Source: Rostratula benghalensis (lineage: Eukaryota > Chordata > Aves > Charadriiformes > Rostratulidae). Taken from it: a stretch of 64,000 nt of DNA. Under the pieces are notes generated by a model. It did no database searches. It was not told the DNA's origin and saw only the letters and a program-made list of their open reading frames with translations. A program made the position numbers and the translations under genes. Where the stretch lies: NCBI GenBank assembly GCA_013399305.1, contig VXAI01000019.1, forward strand, positions 6,054,517 to 6,118,516, given 5' to 3'. Shown piece by piece: positions 1 through 13,300 of the stretch (within the stretch, counting starts at the first letter, position 1; each line of letters starts with the position of its first letter).

Positions 1-761
1 TTTATATTTTTCCCCTCATGACAATATGACACATGACAAAGTTTGTACCTCTCAGAGAGAGGGCTGTGTGAGGTATTTAGCAACACTTGCCTATATGTTT
101 GTTTTGAAAACTCTGTCCCAATTCAAATGCTACATTATTCACTTTTCACTTTTATTGCAGGAACAATGATCTAAAACTTTAAACCAAGGCAATGTTTGTA
201 ATGAAGGATAATATCTGATATTGGAAGAAATGATCAAAGTTGGAAAATGAGACAAAATTGTGGTAAAACTCCCTTTCCTTCAGAACATCTGCATGTAATA
301 AAATTTTACTTTATGTTTCTGCCTCTGTCTCTCTTTGCAAATCTTGACTTACTCAGTTTAATATTTAATTTCATGTGGGTCCTGGGCTTGCAACAGCTTA
401 TGGTCTTAGTACATGACTTAAAAAACCCCCAAAGACAGAATAATTTGTCAACTGAAGTTTTCTTTCAAAATATAGAAGCCTAGTGGCAATCTAATCAGTT
501 CCTCTACATTAGGGACTCGTGAGATGACATTTCTAACAGAAGAGCAATATTTGGGAATAAAAATATGCAACTTATTAGGTAACAACCTTTGAAATAAGCT
601 TTTCCTTTTTCACCACTCACTTAAGTTGAGCTCTCTTCCTCTTGAGGCAGGGCATATATGAATACTGGGTAAATAAACTGGTACGAACTTTCTGAGCTCT
701 GACCGAAAGCACAGATTTCTAACAATGGTAGCCTCTAAAAGTTAACAGATCTAAATATCAG

Positions 762-794
762 AACAAAACAAAACAAAACAAAACAAAAAAAAAG
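762..794. repeat. (AAAAC)n simple repeat
   Basis: About five AAAAC units run into an A-rich end. This is a pentanucleotide microsatellite. The C/A-rich low-complexity tract at 929-985 lies just downstream. Confidence 0.9.
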
Positions 795-928
795 AAAAAC
801 CAAGTAGTCAGACCTGCAGAGATCATTCTTAAATACCAGGCAGCAAAATAAATGCTCTGAATAGACCAGAATATCTAATAGCAAGCAGAAATCACTGGCA
901 TATTTCTCAGACAGAGAGCTACATACAG

Positions 929-985
929 AAAAAAAAAAAAAAACAAAACACAAAAAACCCCCAAAAAACCCAAACCCAAATCAAA
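929..985. repeat. A-rich low-complexity tract
   Basis: A run of about 15 A is followed by AAAC and AAACCC type steps. Similar A/C tracts recur in the window near 17500-17580, 40610-40630, 45125-45205 and 50645-50685. They make long reverse-strand open frames of no coding meaning. Confidence 0.85.
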
Positions 986-3900
986 ACAAAGAGCTTAATT
1001 CTTTAATCAAGCTCATCTTTTAATGTGAACCTAGAATATAGAAACTTAATGCAGCTTTAAGAACGCTAATCAAACGCAGAAGAAATGGTGCGGGCCTGTT
1101 TTAAAGCTAAAATGATTTTCCTGACTGAAAACTGGAAATGAAGATGATCTTTAGTATCCAAGTGTCAATGAAATGTAAGTGCCCACCAGATTGCTGGCCC
1201 ACCCATAGATTATTAATGCACAATTAATCTACCAGGGCAACTGTAGAGTGTCATTTAGCTTCAGAACCCGTAAGTATAAAACAGCAACACACTGTGAAAT
1301 TAATGGTAACACTTAAAGGTCCCATTGTTATTAATTCATTTGACATTCACTGTAATCACACTGGTCTTTAATGAATTCATTTGGCATGTGAATATTGCAT
1401 GTACTTTCAAATGCACTCCAGTGCAAATCAGTGTTAATTGATGTCCTGAATTGAAATAGTTTCTCTCTCTCACACTTTTTTTTTTTTTTTCAGCCTACCA
1501 CACTTTTTGTTAAGGGTCTTTTCCCCAGCACAGTTTATACATGGCATATGCCAGCACAAGCTCTTAGAATAATTACTATTACTATGGATGACAATATGAC
1601 ATGCCAAAATGACCAAGGGGTCATATGGTACTGAAGCTCTGCTGAAATTTCTTCTAAGGCAATAAACTCTGGACACTACAGAACTTCAGTAACCTCCCAG
1701 TGCCACGTATCCTATGAATATTTTCAGCTTACTCTTCTCCACAAATTTCCTGTCAGCATCTTTGGCTTATTTGAAAAGGACTGTGGCAAGTGCCTGTCAT
1801 CTTGCCCAGTTCAGTTTTGTAGGGGGAACTGGTTGTATCTATCCTTGCTGTTCCCCCAACTCAGTGGCTACAGCTGTGCGTATGGAAAATATCTGTATTT
1901 CTGCCAATGGAAACCCCCTCCTTCGCTTATAATATGCACACTGCTCCCAAGAGCTGTGGGGTGCTGAGAAAGTCCTCCTTATGACACATGCAAGCAGTTA
2001 ATTTGCAAAGATTAAATACACGGGCAGTGCGATGATTCCAACTCAAAAGCTTGTCCTAGATGAAATACTCCTAAATGGAAAAGCCTTAATTTCAATAAAA
2101 TCGCAGTATTGTTAGAATAGGTAAACTTTCTGACTTATCTCCTTAGCCCTCTAGTAGCAATCTTCAGATGCTCTTGTTTCCCAGGGACTTTAAGGGAGGC
2201 TCACGTGGGTCAGAGTCCCTGATGTCAAACCATTTCCCAAGAGGAATTTAAAACACTTCTCATGGCCTGTGCATAGTATATCCAGGGACCTTTCTTGTCA
2301 CGTCTTTAAGTTAGAAGAATATAGGACTACGGTGTCTGGTATCTTGCTTATGAGGAATTTGGTAGCCACTCTTAACAACAGCAGACAAAGCAATAAAACC
2401 TGTATTCAGAATTACTCTTAAAGGTAACATCAACAGCAATGTGTCAGTATTATTCTGTATTAAAGTACAGGTGAAGTAAATCTAAGCACATGGAACAGAC
2501 ATGTCCTCACTGAAAAATGCCTAAAAAGCTTTGGTGACACTAAATTTTGGTTGTCACAGAGGGTTTGCATTGATTTTCAAGAGATGAGAGATAAATGATT
2601 TCTCAGATTCCAGATGTTCTTGTGCATCAAGAATCAAAACCTAGGTACCCCAAACTGTGACATACGAAACCATTTCAAGCAGCCCCACTTGGGCTGAAAA
2701 ACAATTAAACAGAGACGAGGTCCCACTGATTGAATTTACTATCTTAATAACACTATATGCTGGGCAATATACTTAACATGTACTTCTTATATTTTCAACT
2801 AATGTTTCCAATAATAAGCTTTTAATTTTTATTTTTTTTTTCTGTTTTGGGTGAAAGGCATAGAACATTATTTAAATATATGCAACACAGTACACCATTT
2901 TTGTGGAACTGAGTAACTCAGGGGATGCAGAATATCATAAAAAAGGGAAATAATCTTGTAATTACTTCACAGAAATAGTGTCTACTAGACTCTCACTGCT
3001 GACATGCAAGACTTTTCTGAGATTTGATTGCCAAGGAAGGCCCCATGAATAAAACTATTTTAAGAATGAAGATAGACACATCAATCAGAGCTGCAAATCA
3101 AGAGTGTCTGGCCATGCAGTACCGATTAAAGTTAATAAGTATTTGCCTTGCCTCACTTTCTTTAACATGCTCAGAATGATGAACATACTGTAAATGGAAA
3201 TGCATGATTGCTGAATCTTCATCACTTGTCATTAATAACCTGGAGGTTAAAAAAAACGTGTCTTGAGGTCTAACTATATGTTACTCTATTTGGTATTACC
3301 TTATTTGAACAACGACTGAGTTCTGGTCCTCTTTAGTTCCAAACTTTCAGTCATCATTTTCTTCATGATTTTTGAGGAAAGAACTTCACATTTTAACAAG
3401 CTGGCACTTTCCCATTGTTAAAGATCCTTCCCGAAACCCCCAAAAATAGACAGCCTTGTTTCACATCATCATTACGTGGCAATACACATAATTAGGTTTG
3501 TCAGACACCTCCCATTCTCTGAAGCAGGCAACTGAAATCTCAAGGGGTATGCCAGTGAATTTTTGTCATTGACCCTTTGAAAACCACACGAATTTGGACA
3601 AGCTACTGGTCTTTGGGAATTTCAATTTGTATAAGCTCATCAGAGATTTGTGAAGACTTTAGCAGCTCAATCATCTGAAGACAGAATAGACCAAGAATGT
3701 TGCAGCCCAGCGCTGTAAGAGCTGGATGGGACCTTTTCTATGGTTGGTTACTTTTCTAAGTAGTTAGGCCTGTTCTGGGACCAGGTATGAAGAAGTCAAA
3801 TTGTCTCAGTTCTTAGAGGGGGAGGAAGAAGCTAAGGAATCAGTATGGCGTACAGAAGAATCCCACCACTGTTCTCACACTGCTTCCCAACCAGCTGCCA

Positions 3901-6242
3901 CATTGCCAAGATATAAGGAACGTGTGGACCTCTTTGGTGAGTCCTCACCATGGCTATAAACCCACATTTCTTCTGTAATACTGTCCTTTCTGGTCTGTCT
4001 GGAGCTGATTTTGTAAATCCCACTGACAGAGTAGATGGGACACCCTCGTTACTGCGTGCGGACGGCTTGGACTTGCCTACACTGCAAACAGATGAGGAAC
4101 GTTGGTGCAGGTGTAAATCTGGTGTGCTGATGAGTTTGCTTAAAGTTCCTGAAATTCCTGCCCAAGGGACAGGGTAATATTTCTACAATGTAGATGTGAA
4201 AAGGTATCAAGATTGAGCAGAACCATCCTCCAGGCATAATATATGATACAGACGCACACCTTCCACGCACACACACGGGATTTACAGCACTCTGTAAATA
4301 AGTATGAGCTATGTAATAAATTAAATGGTGATTTACAGGACTTTTGATGCATTTTGTGCAAAAGGTGGTTAAGCAACATCTACTGAAATGATTTCTACAA
4401 AACTTTCTGCTCTTTTTTAATTAATAGTTGAAAGAATTTATGAGAAAAAACCCATCCTGACTTCTTAGAATCTTGATGGATCAAAATATGAACTTCCCAC
4501 AACATGACATTTGTACAAAATATAAAACCTCACAGATATTGACAGTTATTCACACCAAGAAATCAAGCAAACCTGATAGTAATATGCAAGCAATGCGGCA
4601 CGGTGAAGCTCTCAGCCGTTCCCCAAACAGAAATTGAAAGATGGTCACTGATTAATGAGATTAGAAAATGAATTTAGCAAGCTTATTGTTATCTGAATGT
4701 TCATCAGAAACCTCTGAGGTTTTAAGAATTGCATACCTCTGGGAGCGCGCAAAGTATTCTACATGAAAAAGATACAGGCTTTGATATTTTTGGAGAAAGG
4801 TGGGTGAAGAAATTGGATTCTTCAATGGCAGAAATCTTCCTGGCTCAGCTGGTAGGAGAATCCTGCCATGCATAGACAACGTTTTTCGAGTGTGATTACG
4901 CTCATCAAATTTTTGCTGCACCTTACCCTGAACCATAAAATAACCATTTTAGGTGTACAGACAGCATAGCATGCAGAGATTCCAATCAGCACAACTGCAA
5001 TAAAAACCCCAAGTATTTTCAACATTAGGTCCATGATTTGTGTCTCATCTCTGCTTAATTAAACCCAGAAAACAACGTGTATTTTGAAATGTGGAAAGCC
5101 TGTTTATATGATCACATATTGCCTAAGAATTACTAGGTATTTGCACTAACATCCAGCTGTATCAACAATATAAAGGCCTCTACTTTATATTGTAATTTTC
5201 TGTAGTTAGATGCCATTTCTAACCCAAAGAGCTAAAAATCCAAATCTGAATACAGAAAACAGGGAGGACAAAGGCCAAGGAGAAGGAAATAAATAGAAAT
5301 ATCCCCATTTAACAGATGACAGACTGAGTCGCCAAGAGATAAAAATGACTTGCTTGGAGTTACACTGTAACTGTGGCAATACTTCAGTATTTAAAAGTTT
5401 TCAAAGAGACATAAAACTAGTATAAATAGTAAAAAGCACGCACAGATTTTATATAATGAAGTTCAGCAGTCAGTGCTGTCAAGGTTTCTTCCCGTTGGAG
5501 ACCAAATGAACAGTTCCAGATTCCTTCGCAGATTCATGTCGATTTGAGCAGTGCGCTATCTTGGCAGTACAAACAACTACTAGATGCAATTAGAACACAA
5601 ATGGAGAGGGAACTTTTCCAAAGTAATGATGAAAATGGTCTATTCCCTCGTCAGAAATGAGTTTCCATGAAGAGAGAGTTTCAATATTGTCAAACAGGAC
5701 TATTTTAACAAAATAGTTGACACTAGACTGTAATATTCAGGCTTTTTTAGTTATCCAGCTCCCATCCTACTGTTGCAGTTCTCTTGCTCTCCTCCTTACT
5801 GTAATATTACACTGATTTCTACATCTTCCTTCATGCCCTCCTCCTTACCAGCAACTTGTTCTCCTCCCTATTCCTCACCACAAACCCCAAGGCACTTTGC
5901 CATCCCTCTTCCCAAATACCAGCTAACGGCGCAGAGGTTTTTTTGCTGGAGAACCAGGAAAGCAGACAAACACCACGTGTGAGTTAAATAAAAGTTTTTT
6001 TTCCTTAGGCAGAGGGAATTCTATTATGTTTTCTGCCAGTGTGGGCCTGGAGCCCTACAGAGTATGGATGGTCAGCCAGGCCGGGAGAAGACTTTTGCAG
6101 TTCCTTGGCCATCAGAGGACTGGAGTATGAGTGTATCTCCTCCGCTGCCAGTAGAAGAACTGGATTTTGGGTGGTGTTGAACTCAAGGTTTTCTTATGGA
6201 AAGAAATGACTGAGGTATCTACGAGATAACCTCTGGATTTGT

Positions 6243-6528
6243 GGAACCATAGAATCATTCAGGTTGGAAAAACACCCTTGGGATCATGGAGTCCAACCAT
6301 CAGCCCCACTCTACACAGTTCTCCTCTATGCCATATCCCCCAACACCACATCTCAACCACTCTCAAACACATCCAGGGATGAGGACTCAACCCCCTCCCT
6401 GGGCTGCCCATTCCAGGCTCTGACCACTCTCTCTGGGAAAAATTCTTTCCTCATGTTCAGCCTAAACCTACCCTGGTGCAGCTTGAAGCCATTCCCTCTT
6501 GTTCTATCACTGATCACCTGTGAGAAAT
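6243..6528 (-). mobile_element. CR1 LINE 3' fragment, subfamily A
   Basis: The plus strand opens with the CR1 tail in reverse complement (atagaatcattcaggttgga, then gtccaaccat) and continues through the usual reverse-strand 3' UTR text: catccagggatg, ctccctgggc and gccattccctcttgttct. The element therefore runs right to left and is 5'-truncated after about 285 bp, the normal state for CR1. It shares a distinctive 3' end (aacacccttgggatcat) and most of its length with the copy at 57883-58207, so the two belong to one subfamily. It cannot code. Confidence 0.93.
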
Positions 6529-9500
6529 ATTCTGGAATTAAGCAACCTATTGGATCAGCTCCATAAAATACAGTTCCCTTTCAACACATGCTTATAGTTG
6601 GCCCTTCAATAAAGTAATCATTTCAGAAAGGATGACATTAAGATGATAGACCTGTTATTAGGTGTGAATAACTTGCAAATAGGAGGATTACAATCTTGAA
6701 CAGGGAACTAATGACTATTCTGACTTTTAGCTTAAAGCAGACTTTAGACACTCAAGTGAGACAAATATCTTCCATGATTACTCAAGAGATCCTGTTGCTT
6801 TCAAAAGTTTAACCAGCTTCACTTTCAGCAAAACAAGGGAGATAAAGTTGAGGAGTTAAAATGTCAAGATTTTTCAAAAATTATTATATATTATTTCTAC
6901 CCTCCTCCCTCCAGTGTTATAGACAAAGGTAATGTACAGCTGAAGAAAAGTTGATGAAAGAACAAGAAAAAAATCTTTTGCACAGAGATTGGATGTTTGA
7001 CATAAAGACAGTGGATAATAAGAAATTACTAATTGTTTCTTACAACGTCCTTATAATAAGTGTATCTAGAATGTATTTTAGCACTGTCTTGGAGTGAATG
7101 TTTTTAGCAATGTTTTATTGTAAAAATAAGTTCTTAGGATTTCACTGTGTGAACCAAAATTCATTAAATTTTAAATACCACACTGTCTTTTTGGCCATCA
7201 TGCCACTATAAGAGCTGACTACTAGCATAAGCTGCACAGTGCAATATTTCTACCTTTTTTTTTTTGCTATTATTACGCGAATTGAACTTTCAAGTGTGCC
7301 CATTCTGCCTTGGAGGGTACAGCCCTCTCCCCATTTGATCACATTTACTGCTGGTGCCACTGAAGTAGAAATCCCATGATCTCCTGGAAAGCTTTACACT
7401 ATTTAACTTAATGTAAGGTTGGGAAAGCATTTATTATGGTTTAAGACAGATAAAGCATTACACTCTCCTTGTCTTTGACTTGCTGCGCGCAAACACAAGT
7501 GGAAAACTCTTGTATTAGAAAAGAAAGAGAATTGCCTAATTACAGATTGTAACTATCACAAGCCAGGAATTATACATCCATGTTCTGTTATCCTATCATA
7601 TCACATTTGCTTTCATTCCCCTATCACACTGATGGGTACTTTTGTGGGAAAGGCTGGCAGTAGCAGAAGGGCACGTTAGTTTTCCTATAATGTTTGTTAC
7701 TGTAATGATATTTCATGACAACAAAATGATCCATTTACACAGGAAAAAAAACAAACAAAAAACCCCTTCTCCAGTCAGAGAGCATTGTTCTTGAGAATGC
7801 CAATAATATTATGACATCAAGGGCACTTTGCTTCACAGAGTAGTAAGATTCTAAGTCACAACAAATAAAATTCCCCAAACTGTGTGTAATAGGCTTGTGT
7901 ATTTTTGAAAGCTGGAACATGAAGGTTACTGCAGTATATCTCAAACGGAAGACTGCAAAATGGTAGAATAGAAGAAAAAAAAAAATCTTTTGGAAAAAAA
8001 CTGCCACAACCCAATTTTCAATTTTCCTACTTCCATTCCGTGAGGAGTTTCAAATACAACTGGATTGAAAATGATTAAAATCTAGCTCAAATCCAAGCTG
8101 AAGTGAATGGCATTGGCATCTCAGGTTCCCCATGACCTAAGAGCTTTGAAAACTGCAACACAGCAGTGCCTAAAAGGGCCGTTTTCCCCTTATTCTTTCC
8201 ACAGTGTTGTGTTACTACACGAACCAGGGTTTGTAAATAAGCTGGATAACCCCGATATTTTAGGAATGGCATACATCCCACTGCCTCACCTGCCAGGCTG
8301 CAGCTCTGCATTGGTGGCTGCTCATACCCAGCCTGAAACTTTACAGTAGGTTTGGGATGAGGTGCTCTGGTTTCTCCCAATAAATTGCCCACTCACTTGT
8401 AGCTCTGAGAGCCATTTCTGATGGTGACGTGTCACTCTGCTGTGACACTAATTCAGGCAGAAGCTATTTATCATTTCTGATCAAAGAAACTGTTTGGTGA
8501 GACATTGTGGAGACTTATTCATTAAATAACAAAGATCAAGAGAATCACTGTAGTTTAGCCTATTAAGGACCAAGACCAGGACAAAAACATCTACCTTCTA
8601 CTCTTTCTTTACTCAATGACTACAGGAAAGTAAACTATTTTCATGTATTTTGACATGTTTACTGATTAAAAGGACAAAGTAAGATAAGGTATTACTTATT
8701 TTTACAATAAATATTGAGGCAGGTTGATACCTATTCTCTTGTACCTGTGTGTTATTTACATTTTCCTTCCCCAGCAAGCAAAAAAGGCAATAAGAAAATA
8801 AACTTTTTTCTTCCCTCCTTACTAGAACAGCCAAAATAACTCCACAGTTTATCAGTGGATTCCTCAGTTCCACGGCTTTTGTGTGAAAAACTCACATGGG
8901 AATACTACTGTGTCTTAGAAACAGACTTAGAAACATGGACCAACCATGAAAATCCATGACCAGGACAACAGAGAGATTAAAAAAATCCTAGGACACCAAA
9001 AAGGAAATTCTGTTAAATTTGAAAAAAACCCACCCCACATCTTTAAAATTAAGTAAAATAATTAGAAGGTTTAATAAAACACATGGAGTTTAGTTGCATC
9101 CTCTAAGAAGTACGTTTTTCAGAAATATATTGAAATTGAATTTCATACCAGGCCTTGCTCAGCAGAGGCAGCTCAGCAGAGATGTTGTCCAAACAGAATC
9201 GCTATAAGGTCTTGTCGTGGAGAAGTGTAGTTCCTGGAACAGAACAAAACCAAGGATTTTACATCTCTGATTGCCACCCTCACTGCTTCTTCTTACGTTA
9301 TATTCTATAAAGGCAGTCAGAGAAATAATAGGCTGCCTGTGAAATTGGGAAAAACAAAAAAGCTGTCTTTCTGTGCCTCTGTGCCTGTAGTAGACCTGTA
9401 GACCACCTCATGGCTGTGCTGTGGGTATTAAGTTATTGCTGTATTTAACTTGCTTCACTTTATTATTATATAAGCATATTTCAAACCATTGCTTTAGAAA

Positions 9501-10022
9501 ACCCCATCATTTTATTTGGTCATTATCTTGTTATCAAGTGTTTGAAAAAAGTGTAATTTTCTGCAGGGATATATCTCTCAGATCACCTCCCTACCCTATC
9601 TTCTTTTACTTTTGTCCCCAAAGCCATATAAGGTTTTACAAATTATTGTGGCTCTTTTTTCAGACCTGCTCATCACTGACTGAGCTACCTCCTGATAGAA
9701 GTTCACTGTACTCATGGAAAACTTGAGATGGGAATAGAGAGAGGCAGATTTTCCATTACCTCCACCTTATCTGGTCTTCTTGTATCTCCCCTGTCCCCTG
9801 AATGCCCAGTTCTTGGGCAGAGAATGAGGTGCCAGCAAACACATTGTAAGAACTGGGAAATGGGAAGCGAATGAAGAAGTGGGATCACTGGATGAGTTTC
9901 TCAGGTGCGGAAATTCTCCAGTCCCCTAGGAAAAGGTTTTTAAGGGCCTCCTTCAAAAGAACGATAAATTTATGGGCCCTTGTTTAACCTTAGTTTGGTC
10001 TCCATGTATATGCAACATAGTA
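6529..10022. other. non-coding stretch without recognised elements
   Basis: AT-rich unique-looking sequence. Only short A and T runs are seen, for example near 7254-7265 and 7978-7985. Open frames on both strands at 8087-8392 overlap each other antisense and have no recognisable domain. No gene, RNA or transposon could be supported. Confidence 0.55.
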
Positions 10023-10362
10023 CAGAATCATAGAGTCATAGAATCATAAAATTTCTTAGGTTAGAAGGGACCTTTTAGATCATCGAATCCAACCATCAAC
10101 CTAACACTGACAAAACCCACCACTAACCCATGTCCCTCAGCACCATGTCTGCCTGGCTTTTAAATCTCTCCAGGGATGGTGACTCCACCACTGCCCTGGG
10201 CAGCCTGTTTAAAGGCTTGACAACCTTTTCAGTGAAGAAATTTTTTTCTAACATCCATCCTAAACCTCCCCTGGCACAACGTGAGGCCATTTTCCTCTTG
10301 TCTTGTGACTTGAGAGAAGAGACCAACTCCCCATGGCTACACCCTCCTTTAGGGTACAGTAG
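10023..10362 (-). mobile_element. CR1 LINE 3' fragment, subfamily B
   Basis: The plus strand begins with tandem tail units (agaatcatagagtcatagaa), then ttagaagggacc and aatccaaccatcaacc. It proceeds through a typical CR1 3' UTR in reverse complement: gggatggtgactccaccac, ccctgggcagcctg and gaagagaccaac. The cue aacccatgtccctcag places it with the copies at 14699-14888 and 40953-41148, and apart from the 6243 copy. It is truncated at its 5' end (right side), with no coding part left. Confidence 0.93.
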
Positions 10363-13300
10363 GGCAGCACTGCTCAGCTATATGATCTCTTCTGCTTTCA
10401 CCCACAAAATCAAGTGTAGGGTGCCAATGGGGGATGAATTCAGGTGGATCAGGCAAATATGAAATAGAATCATAAATTACTGAAATCCACGAAGACCTTC
10501 TAGATGATCCCCCTGGGATATAAAACGTATGGCTGGCTAAAAATTGGCATATTAGGAGTACCTTCTACCAAATCCTTTATGACTACCAGGGACACACAGA
10601 TACACATGGAGCAGAGAGCTGTAATGCCACTGCTGCTCCAGCATGGTTTCTAACCGTGTCAGTACCCCATGGTTTCTAACTCCATGGTTTCTGACCACGT
10701 ACTGATGTGCTGCCCATGAACTGGAATTTTTTCCAATGGCTATACGTCAAGCCAAAATTTTCACAGTGGATCTGGAGAATTCCAGTCTGTGACTCAGTGA
10801 CCCTGCTGTACCAGCCATGAGGACAAAAAAGGGAAGAAACAGAAGAAAAGAAGCATGTGTTGCTGCTGGCAATTCATTCTTTCAAAGGCTGCCAACTTAG
10901 GGGTGTGATCTAGATGGAGATATTTTATGGAACTAGAGAAATACAATATCTGCTTACTACATTTGAGTATTTTGTAAATGAAAATATAATTTTCTGCGTA
11001 TAAAATGGATGTTTACACTCATTTTCTGTCACTTAGCTGTTCAGTTACAAACACAAACATATTGGTTTTTACAGTTAGATTTTTTCCTTTATTTCATCTT
11101 CAAGAGGACACCTTCAATGTGTAGTCATATATATTATGTCAAATTTTACCTCCTGGGGAAAATTTCCATGAAGAAAATCTCACTGACTTCATTATTTTTT
11201 TTTTTTTTTTTAAACTCTTTAAATCAGTATTTTACCAAGGTAGGTTGTCATTTCCAGGGTACCTAACATGGCTTTACCTGAATTCAGGCAGGGTTGGCAA
11301 TTGCTTTCATTACTGCCTTTTTCTGTTATCCTTTTCAAAGGCTGGGAAATTAATTCATCTGTAGGGCTACATGCTCTCTTAAAAAATAGTTCTGATCTTT
11401 ATATAGTAATGTAATTTAAATTAGTACCTAATTCTCTAAAGTCCACAATTTAGGACAGCGCAGAATCTACTGCAGCAACTAATTAAACACTTACTGTAAG
11501 GTTAAGTTTTTCATTAAATCAATAGGCCCCTAGTGTCAGTTACAAAGCCCTAATTACTATGCTGTAAATTTAGATTGAATTTGAATTAAGGACTGATTTC
11601 AATCTAACCACAGCATGTAAATATTGTAAATTACCAGAATTACAGTTCAATAAAATTGAATGGATTTCACTTTAGATAAACTAAATGCAAATGAGCCTAA
11701 GGAAAAAAAAAACAAAACACCACAACAAAACCCACCAGAAATTTCTCAAACATCTGCACAAGAGTCTTACATGTGCAGTATATTGTATAGTGCTTTGGCA
11801 AAGAGCATGTCTGAACTTCAAAATGCTGCCACCGTTTACTCTAACATGTTTTAAATATTTCATTATCTGTTCTGAAAATGAATAAATTTAATCTCTCCCA
11901 AGTGATCAAGTAAAATGATGGCTAATGTGCCCGCTTACTGTGTTGCTTTAGTTTGATGACTGTATTGTTGTGCTAAAGCACAGTATGAAATCAGGTTATC
12001 AGGTTATAACTGGCAGGGATAAAAAAAAATAAAAAATAATAAAAAAAAAGCAGTGCTGGGAAACACAAAACAACCCGTTTTCAAGGCATGAATCATGCAC
12101 TTTGAAGATTCAAAAAAAAAAAAAGGGTAAAAATTACAGACAATAGCACTCCAATCAAACAAGTGCAAAATTGGAAATAATTGGGAGTTTGTGGACTTTC
12201 ATTCGGCTTCAAACAAGCATCGTATCCACGGGATATTAATAAAATTGGGGAAATGGGCAATGTGCTAGGTTACACAGAAAAGGGGAAATCAAAAAAGGCC
12301 TATGTGGAGGGTCACACATACAATTATTATGAGCTTTCTACTCACCTGCTTAAATTATTTCAATATACAGCACTACAAATCATATTAGTAGCCTTAAGAT
12401 GTTCTTAGAAAGTTCACACAGACAATACCTAATTTTTTACACTTTAGTCTTTATCAACACACTTAACTCAGTAGAATAATGAAAGCTGATTGAAAAAAAA
12501 AAACATTATTGTGAAGGCTCAGAAAGGGTGTAGATTAAAGAAATGAATGATAAATTTAGTGGCTTTGTGCTTGAGGGATGTATAACATAAACTCAAAACT
12601 AGAAAGAAACAAAGGGGTAAATAATAATCCTATATTAATATTCTAATTTCTACCAAATCATGCCACCTGATTCTTTACTAGACTTATGGGGGTTTTCCCC
12701 TTTTTTCAGAACCTGTTTTATGGGGGTTTCGATCTGTTCATGCCTCAGGAGGTTAAACAGCCCCAAGGCAGTTCCCAGCCACATGCTGTGTGTCTGATAA
12801 TACACAATCCGACACTTTCCCAAACCCTCATTTCCTGCGAGTGTCAAAATTATATCTCAGACCACAGAGAAGTGTTTTAATGACTTCATGTCATCAAGAA
12901 AGGTAATCATACTTGAGCTCAGCTTCATCAGCTGAGCAGGGTAGCCAAAGGTAGTGAGTAATTTACTACATTTGCCCTGTGTAGACATTTCACATTAGGA
13001 AAATCAAACCATTCTCTGAAGTGCTCATCTTACCAGCCCACTGGAATGTTAAATTACTGACTGCAAAGGAAATGATGTTTCACTGAAGTCTGGAGTTTTG
13101 CACAAGTGGGATGCACAGGCCAAGCTGCCAAAAGCCACGAAGAGATAAGAAAAAATGACTCCTGCCACTTGACAATGGGGGAGCTTTATACCACCTACAG
13201 CATGTGCAGTGTATTGATAAATGTAGGAAATACGGATGAGGAGTGGTTTTACGATTGCCCTTCATGTCTCACAATAATAATAGCTTCCAACTTCATGTTG

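Larger units (their letters stand above)
1..6242. other. repeat-poor AT-rich non-coding stretch
   Basis: No recognisable gene or dispersed repeat is visible. Open frames are short and lack known domains. The stretch holds simple A-rich tracts near 762-794 and 929-985, a T run near 1477-1490, and a block rich in TAAT and ATTA motifs at about 1010-1470. Near 4925-5034 on the reverse strand is a short frame with a hydrophobic start, treated as a finding rather than a gene. The absence of repeats over 6 kb fits either unique intergenic DNA or an intron. Confidence 0.6.

Noticed and set aside
10463..10515. Second CR1 tail next to the 10023 copy
   Set aside because: Only a short, weak likeness, noted within the regional entry but not called separately.
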